This document shows positions 23,248-28,091 of a stretch of 28,091 nt of DNA, in pieces. How positions within the stretch are numbered: position 1 is the first letter of the stretch; each line of letters begins with the position of its first letter. The notes beneath the pieces are model-generated. The model had not been told where the DNA came from. It searched no databases and worked only from the letters and a program-made list of their open reading frames with translations. A program made the position numbers and the translations under genes. This DNA is from a virus, in IMG/VR virus record IMGVR_UViG_3300003322_000642, positions 1-28,091 of that record, one strand, 5' to 3'.

Positions 23248-24202
23248 CGTCTACCTCGTCGTTGGGAGCGGTCAGGGAATCATTGACCGCTAAGGTGCTT
23301 AATTGGGCGTATGCGCGTGCCAAATCGAGTGATTGGGTCAGGGACTGGTTATCGAATGCGAGCAGCGGCAGGCGGGCGGGCAGCTCAATACCGAAGTCCG
23401 GGTTCTCGAAGATTCCATACAGCGGGCTGGCCAGGACCAGCTGCTGCAGGCTTTTCAGCAGGTAGCCGACCTCCATCGCATCCACGCGGCTGGTGCCGTT
23501 GGCGCGGTTGTCGCCCGACTTCTCCATGCTGGAGCAGGTGTAATAGAACTTGCGCATCTCGGCGATGCACTTCTTCTGCACCGCCGGCGCCATCGCGTCG
23601 ATCTCGGCCTTGATGCCCACGTAATCCATCGGCATGCTGGTGAACCAGCGCTGGAAGAACGCCAAGCCCTTCCCATAGTTCGACGAACGCTTGGGCTTGG
23701 TAAACTTCATGCCGGCCTTGGCCGCGAACGGATTGAACTTGGACATCGACGACTGGAACTCGACGAACCGGCAGCCGGTCATGCGCATCATGAGATTCTG
23801 CATCCGGTACGCGATGCCGGCGCCGCGATACATGGTGTCCAGGACCAAGCGGCTGTTCGTGCAGGCGTGGGCGTTCAACCACAGCGCGCGGTGGCGGTTG
23901 ATCAAGCGCGTGTCGCGTCCATTCACGTTCGGGCGCATGTAGGGCATGGCTTCATTGCGGCCCGACAGCAGCATCTTCGGAACCGTCATCACACCCACGC
24001 CAATCACCTGACCATCAAGCACGCAGCGGTAGATTTTCGGGCCGATGCCAAGGCGCTCTGCCTTGTAGTGCAGCTCGTGCAGGAGATCCCAATCGGCCTT
24101 GGTGCCGCGCTCGATGTAGATGCGGTCCAGGAGCGACAGCTTGTGGCCGGCGGGCACCGCGCGGCGCTCGATCAGCACGTCCTGATTGTCGGCGATCATC
24201 AT
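23222..24202 (-). CDS. GNAT-fold acyltransferase, possibly Mom-like DNA-modification enzyme
   Basis: A 326-aa protein whose first 190 residues or so look like a GNAT domain: a His-Tyr pair (LLHELHYKAERLG), a strand pair (YRCVLDGQVIGVGVM), RGAGIAYRM matching the acyl-CoA loop pattern R-x-x-G-x-A, and FVEFQSSMSKFNPFAAKAGM. The C-terminal part is helical and unassigned. Phage Mu Mom, which modifies adenine, is a GNAT relative, and this gene sits with an ABC ATPase and ParB-domain genes, so base modification is a reasonable guess; protein or small-molecule acylation is not excluded. GGAGG lies 8 bases before the ATG at 24202; an earlier ATG at 24217 includes that site and is disfavoured. Confidence 0.75.
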   Translation of the reverse strand: MMIADNQDVLIERRAVPAGHKLSLLDRIYIERGTKADWDLLHELHYKAERLGIGPKIYRCVLDGQVIGVGVMTVPKMLLSGRNEAMPYMRPNVNGRDTRLINRHRALWLNAHACTNSRLVLDTMYRGAGIAYRMQNLMMRMTGCRFVEFQSSMSKFNPFAAKAGMKFTKPKRSSNYGKGLAFFQRWFTSMPMDYVGIKAEIDAMAPAVQKKCIAEMRKFYYTCSSMEKSGDNRANGTSRVDAMEVGYLLKSLQQLVLASPLYGIFENPDFGIELPARLPLLAFDNQSLTQSLDLARAYAQLSTLAVNDSLTAPNDEVDDASDREAD

Positions 24203-24279
24203 GTCGGCCACCTCCAAATAAAGATGATGCCGACCGCGATCATGCCGAGGGCAAAGGCTTCGAAGGTGCTCACGCTCAC
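24199..24279 (-). CDS. 26-aa single-span membrane peptide (tentative)
   Basis: A GTG-started frame overlaps the thioredoxin stop (GTGA) and ends in an ATGA overlap with the GNAT start. The peptide contains FALGMIAVGIIFIW, enough for one membrane span, and ends RWPT. The two neat overlaps and the hydrophobic content support a real gene, but at this length chance is possible. No function is known. Confidence 0.45.
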   Translation of the reverse strand: MSVSTFEAFALGMIAVGIIFIWRWPT

Positions 24280-24596
24280 ACCCCGGCCGCGGACAGCCAA
24301 CTGCGCAGCTGGGCTTCGGTCTGACCGCCAGCGGATGGTTGGCCCGCGGCCTTGCCGTCCTTGTAGACGATCAGCGTTGGCACGGCGCGCACGCCCTCGG
24401 TGCCGGCCAGATCGCGCTGCTCGCCGGCGTCGACGCCAACCAGGGTGAAGCCGATGTCGCCAGCCAGACGCTCGACCAGCGGCTTCATGGCTTTGCAGGG
24501 GCCGCACCAGCTGGCGTGGAACATGACGACGACCGGGGCGGCGTAAGACGGCTTGAGCACGTCGTCGAAGAAGGCGGTGTTGGTAGTATTCTGCAT
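24276..24596 (-). CDS. Thioredoxin-like protein
   Basis: A 106-aa thioredoxin fold with the active site WCGPC at about residues 30-34 and the cis-proline segment VRAVPTLIVYKDG. It should reduce disulfides in the cytoplasm or serve as a partner, as host thioredoxin does for T7 DNA polymerase. It starts 2 bases after the ABC ATPase stop and is followed by an overlapping small frame and the GNAT gene. Its place inside this operon suggests it works with the modification module or a cysteine-rich partner nearby. Confidence 0.95.
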   Translation of the reverse strand: MQNTTNTAFFDDVLKPSYAAPVVVMFHASWCGPCKAMKPLVERLAGDIGFTLVGVDAGEQRDLAGTEGVRAVPTLIVYKDGKAAGQPSAGGQTEAQLRSWLSAAGV

Positions 24597-24598
24597 AT

Positions 24599-25435
24599 TT
24601 ATTCCTTGAATACGGCGATGCGCTCGCCGAGAACTTGGGAGTAGATTTTCATCGCAGCATGCTGGCTGGACAGGCGCGCCTTCTCGGCAATGTCCAGGCC
24701 CCGGAAGATATTGGCGCCGAAGAAGGCGGCAAGCTTGGCGATCTTGTCGTCCAGCTCGGCCTTCTCGTCGACCACGCGCTGCTGATGCGGCGCCAGGCCG
24801 GTCTTGCGCTCGATGCGGATCTTTTCGCGGTACTTTTTCTCGATGTAGACGGTCGGCGCCAGGTCGTCGACCATGTCGGTGTGGGTGGTGGCCACCAGCA
24901 GCGTGGCGCCGACCTTGCGGGCGGCCTTCTGCAGGCTGAAGGCGATCACCTTGGCGGTCGTGCGGTCGAGCACGGCCAAGAACTCGTCGGCGACCCAGAC
25001 CTTCGCGCCCGACTCGATCAGCTTGGCCAGACGGAAGCGGTACTTCTGACCGTCCGACAGTTCGGCCGGCTTGCGAATGAACAAGTAGGCGTCGTTCAGG
25101 CCGGCGATCGACAGGAGATTCAGCGCCTCCTGGGTGGTCTTGCCGATCTGGTCGATCAGCGGGTGATCCTCCAGCGGGATGGCGTCGATGTCCGACACCT
25201 GCAGGCCGGCGGCCACCATCTGGGCCTTCAGCTCGCGCAACACGGTGGACTTGCCGGCGCCGGACTGGCCCGTCACGTACACCACGTCGCCCTGCTCGAT
25301 CTCGATCGGCTGGTTGTCGAAGACGACGAATTCCTTGTCGTCCAGGCCCAAGCCAAACGCTTCCGCGATCTCCAGGACGCGATCGGTGCGGTCCACGGTG
25401 GTGTGGAAACGCTTGTCAACGGTAAAAGTGGTCAT
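24599..25435 (-). CDS. Stand-alone ABC-type ATPase
   Basis: A 278-aa nucleotide-binding protein without membrane domain or transporter partner. It shows Walker A GQSGAGKST (56-64), an ABC signature LSDGQ (126-130), Walker B VWVADE (146-151, catalytic E151) and an H-loop histidine at H185 (TTHTD). The C-terminal 80 residues are helical and charged. It should dimerise in ATP-dependent fashion on DNA or another macromolecule. Overlap with the gene before (ATGA) and proximity to the GNAT gene suggest a two-component enzyme. Absence of permease genes argues against transport. Confidence 0.9.
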   Translation of the reverse strand: MTTFTVDKRFHTTVDRTDRVLEIAEAFGLGLDDKEFVVFDNQPIEIEQGDVVYVTGQSGAGKSTVLRELKAQMVAAGLQVSDIDAIPLEDHPLIDQIGKTTQEALNLLSIAGLNDAYLFIRKPAELSDGQKYRFRLAKLIESGAKVWVADEFLAVLDRTTAKVIAFSLQKAARKVGATLLVATTHTDMVDDLAPTVYIEKKYREKIRIERKTGLAPHQQRVVDEKAELDDKIAKLAAFFGANIFRGLDIAEKARLSSQHAAMKIYSQVLGERIAVFKE

Positions 25436-25617
25436 TTCTTGCGATCCTCGTAGTCTTCGTCGTCGTACTCCGCGCCGTCGGTCTGCTCCTGCATCCAGGC
25501 CAGCTCACACGCGCAGTACGGGGTTCCATAAGCCGGTCCGGAGCACACGCAGCCCATGCCGCGCGTAACCGGTCGGGTGTTGTTGAGCACGATGCGACCG
25601 CGTTTCAGCTCGGTCAT
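25432..25617 (-). CDS. Small CxC/CxC protein
   Basis: A 61-aa protein with two CxC pairs (GCVC and YCACELAW) about 10 residues apart and an acidic C-terminus (EYDDEDYEDRKK). The cysteines could bind zinc or an iron-sulfur cluster. It is coupled to both neighbours by ATGA overlaps; the upstream in-frame ATG at 25644 lies within the preceding gene and is less likely. Function unknown. Confidence 0.75.
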   Translation of the reverse strand: MTELKRGRIVLNNTRPVTRGMGCVCSGPAYGTPYCACELAWMQEQTDGAEYDDEDYEDRKK

Positions 25618-25781
25618 CGCTTCCAGTTCCAGTAGCGCAGGCACTGCGACGGTGTCAGCGCCTTGTCGCAGTCGACGGTCATGCTGTGGAAGCGCGAGCC
25701 TTCGGTGATCAGACGCACGGCGGCCAGGTAAACCAGACGCCGCGGCATGTGGTCGGCAAGCCAGTTGTAGATGCGCTCCAT
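25614..25781 (-). CDS. Hypothetical 55-aa protein
   Basis: Starts MERIYNWLADHMPRRLVYLA, contains a hydrophobic helix and ends with SQCLRYWNWKR. It overlaps the ParB stop (TAATG) and the next start (ATGA), so the reading frame is well supported by its context. It is basic and aromatic. No function can be assigned. Confidence 0.75.
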   Translation of the reverse strand: MERIYNWLADHMPRRLVYLAAVRLITEGSRFHSMTVDCDKALTPSQCLRYWNWKR

Positions 25782-26449
25782 TATGCTGTCATCGGTGACT
25801 TATTCGCGATACGCACGAACTCCATGAAGGCGTCGGCGCCGGTCTTGCCCGAGTCTTCCTCGATCTGGGCCATGAAGATGGCGACCTCACGCTCGTCGGC
25901 ACCCTTGATGGACTTGAAGCCCAGCGCCTTGGCGATCGACACCGGTTTGTCGCCCGCGGCCGCAATCGTGGCGGTGGTTTCGGCGGCCTGGGTCTCGAGT
26001 TCGGCGTCCAGGTCGGGAACAAAGGCGTCCGTGTTCAGCGCGCCGAGGTCGGCGGTGACGAAGTCCAGCTCCTTGGCGTCGAAGAAGCTCGACAGGTCGA
26101 AGTCCAGGCCGATCAGCTCCTCGGCCAGGATGTCGGCGTCGATGTTGGAGATGGCCACGCGGTTGTCCGCCAGGCGGAAGGCGCGCTTCTCGTCCTCGGT
26201 CATGTCGGTCATCTGCAGGACGGGCACCTGTTTCAGGCCCAGCGTCATGGCGGCCAGGCGCCGGCCGTGACCGGCCAGGATCTCCTCGTGCTCGTCGACG
26301 ACGATGGGGTTGCCGCGCCAGCCGAACTTCTGGATCGAGGCGGCGATCTTGGCCACCTGCGTGTCGTCGTGGACCTTGGCGTTCTTGCTGTAGGGCTTGG
26401 GACGATTGGTGTCCCACAGCTGGATGTCGGTTTGGGTGTGTTGTGTCAT
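25781..26449 (-). CDS. ParB N-terminal-domain protein (methylase-associated type)
   Basis: A 222-aa protein. Residues 15-100 follow the ParB/sulfiredoxin-like fold: NAKVHDDTQVAKIAASIQKFG, GNPIVVDEHEEILAGHGR (with GHGRR at 60-64), then LADNRVAISN. This subtype is usually fused to a DNA methyltransferase, but no methylase domain follows; the last 100 residues are acidic and Ala-rich. It could be a CTP-dependent switch, nuclease or DNA-targeting factor. The start at 26449 overlaps the membrane-protein stop (ATGA); longer frames run into that gene. A palindrome-like site overlaps its last codons. Confidence 0.88.
   Translation of the reverse strand: MTQHTQTDIQLWDTNRPKPYSKNAKVHDDTQVAKIAASIQKFGWRGNPIVVDEHEEILAGHGRRLAAMTLGLKQVPVLQMTDMTEDEKRAFRLADNRVAISNIDADILAEELIGLDFDLSSFFDAKELDFVTADLGALNTDAFVPDLDAELETQAAETTATIAAAGDKPVSIAKALGFKSIKGADEREVAIFMAQIEEDSGKTGADAFMEFVRIANKSPMTA
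25785..25802. promoter_or_regulatory. Degenerate palindrome within the ParB gene end
   Basis: GCTGTCA, TCGG, TGACTTA: one full arm and a GTCA..TGAC core. It lies just upstream of the 55-aa gene start, but no adequate -35/-10 pair is seen. Confidence 0.5.
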
Positions 26450-26631
26450 GGATGGCTCGCGGAAATAAGGAAGCAGAACAGCCACATCAATGCCAGAAGT
26501 GGCAGGACGATGATCAGTATCGCCACCAGCATGATGTCGCGGTACGGCATGCTGGTGCCCGGGTTGGCCAGGCCGCCCAGGAAGACAGCAGCGATGGTGC
26601 AAAGCAGCGCGAAAAGCCACCAGTTGATCAT
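26446..26631 (-). CDS. Small two-span membrane protein
   Basis: A 61-aa protein with two hydrophobic segments, WWLFALLCTIAAVFLGGLA and IMLVAILIIVLPLLALMWLF, joined by a short polar loop NPGTSMPYRD. It starts on the stop codon of the Acb2-like gene (TGATG) and its stop overlaps the ParB start (ATGA). The pattern resembles small phage inner-membrane proteins such as holin-like or exclusion proteins, but without a lysin nearby no role can be assigned. Confidence 0.82.
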   Translation of the reverse strand: MINWWLFALLCTIAAVFLGGLANPGTSMPYRDIMLVAILIIVLPLLALMWLFCFLISASHP

Positions 26632-26951
26632 CAGAAGAACCCCGGCTGTGCCACGGAGCGGGTCAATGCCATCAGGCCCTCCTGGAAGTGGGTGCGGCCG
26701 ATTGAGGCCCAGCGCTCCGGCTCGGCTGCATTCAGACGGTTCTGCTCGTCCTGCTTGTCCGGGGGCACAGGTGGGGCCGGGAAGCGATCAGTGGTCACGG
26801 CACAGGCCGCACGTTGGGCGCGGTGGTGCGCCTGTACTTCGCACACCAGTGCCTGCAGGACCAGGCCCTGCTCCTTGATCTTGTTCATCAGGTCAATCTC
26901 TACCTGCGACAGGTCGCGGTAGCCTTTGATCTTGCGGTGTTGGTTTTCCAT
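26631..26951 (-). CDS. acb2: Acb2/Tad1-like cyclic-nucleotide sponge (anti-CBASS candidate)
   Basis: A 106-aa helical-hairpin protein. It begins near GYRDLSQVEIDLMNKIKEQG and ends WASIGRTHFQEGLMALTRSV then AQPGFF, the two conserved blocks of the Acb2/Tad1 hairpin family; a variable Pro/Ala insert lies between them. Such proteins bind cyclic di- and trinucleotides made by CBASS and so block abortive defence. Tyr11 and Lys26 coincide with residues I recall as ligand-contacting in Pseudomonas phage Acb2. Coupled by TAATG and TGATG overlaps to its neighbours. Confidence 0.82.
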   Translation of the reverse strand: MENQHRKIKGYRDLSQVEIDLMNKIKEQGLVLQALVCEVQAHHRAQRAACAVTTDRFPAPPVPPDKQDEQNRLNAAEPERWASIGRTHFQEGLMALTRSVAQPGFF

Positions 26952-27121
26952 TATTCGTCGAAGTCCTCGTGGCGAAGTGTCATGAACCGCAGCTCGTGAA
27001 CGGACAGTTCTTCCACCAGGTCAATGGCTTCGAACCTGGAACCATCGTGGCAGTCGCGGCACTCGTAGTCGATGTCGGCGTTCACACAGCTGTCGCAGAA
27101 CTCGAAGCGGCGGGAGGTCAT
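26951..27121 (-). CDS. Small protein with two Cys pairs, zinc-ribbon-like
   Basis: A 56-aa protein, MTSRRFEFCDSCVNADIDYE then CRDC, with two CxxC pairs (C9/C12 and C21/C24) that could hold one zinc ion; the remainder (IDLVEELSVHELRFMTLRHED) is helical and acidic. It starts 1 base after the ParB-like stop and overlaps the Acb2-like start. Function unknown; possibly a nucleic-acid-binding or adaptor peptide. Confidence 0.72.
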   Translation of the reverse strand: MTSRRFEFCDSCVNADIDYECRDCHDGSRFEAIDLVEELSVHELRFMTLRHEDFDE

Positions 27122-27122
27122 G

Positions 27123-27773
27123 TCAGTACCCTGCCTGCTTGAAGATGTGGACCAGGGCGTTGCCGGCGTTGGACAGCGTGTCCTCGTCGGTGAAGCCCTG
27201 CTGCTTCTGCACCTTGGTGATCGCTTCCGCGATCACGCTGTCGTCGCCAAGGGGCACCTTGAAGCGCATGACGACGTGGGTCTGGGCTGGCTTCGATGCC
27301 GGGGCACTTGGGGCTGCACCGTCATCGTCCGGGAGATCAAGTTCATCGAGCGATATATTGGTAGCAGCGAAGATCGAGTTGAAATCGGCGTCGGTGAACG
27401 GCATGAAGGCAGCCAGTTCGTCGGCGCCACCGAGGGACTCCAGCAGCTCGGCCAGGCCCAAGGTGTCGTCCTCGCCATAGCGGCCGTTGTCGACGATGCC
27501 AATTTCTTTGGCCTTCCTGTCGTCGATTTCGCCGAGATTCACTACCGGGACGGTTGGGAGGCCCAGACGGATCGCGGAATCGCGCCGGTGGGCGCCACCG
27601 AGGATCTGCAACGTGCCATTGGGGAGTGTGCGAACGATGATGGGTTTAAACATGCCGAGGCGTTTGACCGAGGCGTCGATCTTGGCTTCGTTGTCGGGGG
27701 AGACCACGTTTGTGTTCCAGGGATTTGGCTGGAGCAGCTTGGGGTCGACTTCCTGCTGGAGAATGGTTCGCAT
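27123..27773 (-). CDS. ParB-like domain protein
   Basis: A 216-aa protein with the ParB/sulfiredoxin-like N-domain: LLQPNPWNTNVVSPDNEAKI, RLGMFKPIIVRTLPNG, then LGGAHRRDSAIRLG (box II HRR at about 62-64). The C-terminal half contains an acidic linker (LDLPDDDGAA) and a compact beta/alpha end. No KorB-type helix-turn-helix is evident, so it is not a classical partition protein. It is the first gene of the accessory operon and has only a very close AAGG before its ATG. Confidence 0.87.
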   Translation of the reverse strand: MRTILQQEVDPKLLQPNPWNTNVVSPDNEAKIDASVKRLGMFKPIIVRTLPNGTLQILGGAHRRDSAIRLGLPTVPVVNLGEIDDRKAKEIGIVDNGRYGEDDTLGLAELLESLGGADELAAFMPFTDADFNSIFAATNISLDELDLPDDDGAAPSAPASKPAQTHVVMRFKVPLGDDSVIAEAITKVQKQQGFTDEDTLSNAGNALVHIFKQAGY

Positions 27774-27785
27774 ACCTTATAGCGA

Positions 27786-27814
27786 TTGTGAATAAGTCAG
27801 TAATGACTTATACT
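27786..27814 (+). promoter_or_regulatory. Rightward promoter of the helicase gene
   Basis: TTGTGA (27786-27791), 17 bases, TATACT (27809-27814). Most of the 27793-27810 palindrome fills the spacer. Confidence 0.65.
27793..27810. promoter_or_regulatory. 18-bp palindrome shared by divergent promoters
   Basis: TAAGTCA, GTAA, TGACTTA with perfect arms. It lies inside the rightward promoter and directly downstream of the leftward -10, so one bound protein could affect both directions. Confidence 0.85.
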
Positions 27815-27840
27815 TTATCCATATTTTTTTGACTTGGCAA
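27812..27840 (-). promoter_or_regulatory. Leftward promoter of the accessory operon
   Basis: Minus strand TTGCCA (27835-27840), 17 bases, TAAAGT (27812-27817). The two divergent promoters overlap at their -10 boxes. Transcripts would begin about 30 bases before the ParB-like ATG at 27773. Confidence 0.55.
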
Positions 27841-27845
27841 GCCAA

Positions 27846-28091
27846 ATGAGCCTCACGATCACGATCGCAAGCAACGCCACCATCGCCAAACTGCATGAGC
27901 CATCGCGGGAGGTGAAGCTGGCCGTCCAGGACATTCTCTCGTACGCAGTTGATGGCGCCGAGCACAGCATCGCGTTCAAGCGCGGCAACTGGGATGGCCG
28001 GTCCTCCTTCCTCGACTTCAAGCTGGGCACCTTCCCTGCCGGCTTCGTGCACTACGTGTCCGCGAAGCTGCGTCAGCATGGCTACCAGATT
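27846..28091 (+). CDS. DEAD/DEAH-type helicase, N-terminal part (cut by window edge)
   Basis: An ATG at 27846 opens 82 codons that run to the window end. The protein includes ILSYAVDGAEHSIAFKRGNW then DGRSSFLDFKLGTFPAGFVH, close to the N-terminal UvsW-like domain found before the helicase core in phage DEAD/DEAH helicases (pattern Y-x-v-x-G-A-x-x-S-x-A-F-K-x-G-x-W-D-G, G-T-F-P-A-G). The helicase motifs themselves are outside. It is the only plus-strand gene here, and its divergent promoter suggests that replication genes are read rightward. Confidence 0.85.
   Translation, partial: MSLTITIASNATIAKLHEPSREVKLAVQDILSYAVDGAEHSIAFKRGNWDGRSSFLDFKLGTFPAGFVHYVSAKLRQHGYQI

Noticed and set aside
24599-25435. 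ABC transporter interpretation of the ATPase
   Set aside because: No transmembrane permease or binding protein is encoded nearby; the only membrane proteins are tiny.
7214-27810. Palindromes as parS-like partition sites for the two ParB-domain proteins
   Set aside because: Neither ParB-domain protein shows a KorB-type helix-turn-helix, and the sites track promoters. Kept only as a weak alternative.
27777-28079. A minus-strand open frame opposite the helicase start
   Set aside because: It would cover both divergent promoters; the plus-strand frame shows a conserved helicase N-terminal pattern, while this one shows none.
1-28091. tRNA, rRNA, insertion sequence, integrase or attachment site
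   Set aside because: None of the expected structures or proteins was found when reading both strands; tRNA detection by eye is not exhaustive.

Overview
This window is a contiguous stretch of a tailed-phage (or prophage-derived) genome with a long non-contractile tail, i.e. a siphovirus. The DNA is GC-rich and almost every gene lies on the minus strand, packed with ATGA/TGATG-type overlaps. I see no integrase, tRNA, rRNA, insertion sequence or CRISPR array. GC content and gene style suggest a GC-rich proteobacterial host; the order terS-terL-portal-scaffold-capsid-tail, followed by a giant tip protein, recalls chi/BcepNazgul-like siphoviruses, but that placement is inference.

Layout in transcription order (right to left). 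(1) At 27.8 kb a divergent promoter region separates a plus-strand helicase gene, cut by the right edge, from the long leftward gene set. (2) 27.8-22.9 kb is an accessory operon of twelve mostly overlapping genes: two ParB-domain proteins, a small Cys-pair protein, an Acb2/Tad1-like cyclic-nucleotide sponge, small membrane proteins, a CxC/CxC protein, an ABC-type ATPase without membrane domain, a thioredoxin, a GNAT-like acyltransferase and a winged-helix protein. I read it as a counter-defence and DNA-modification module. (3) 22.9-22.5 kb is the only sizeable noncoding region, filled with ATAAGTC repeats around an AT-rich core. (4) 22.5-13.7 kb holds the packaging, head and connector genes. 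(5) 13.6-0.4 kb holds the tail: tube, frameshifted chaperone pair with a lambda-type GGGAAAG site, tape measure, gpM-, gpL- and NlpC/P60-like proteins, and a fused gpI/gpJ-like tip protein with repeats. A further tail-region gene runs off the left edge.

The most unusual feature is a family of about ten 18-bp palindromes (TAAGTCA-N4-TGACTTA), nearly all in intergenic gaps and mostly overlapping good sigma70-type promoters. They sit either across the -35 box (terS, capsid), inside the -35/-10 spacer, or at the start of transcription. The same half-site forms the 22.7-22.9 kb array. In three gaps the order is stop codon, palindrome, GC hairpin with U-tract, next gene, which suggests attenuation. 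Together these look like a phage-wide regulon controlled by one DNA-binding protein; the winged-helix gene beside the array is the obvious candidate.
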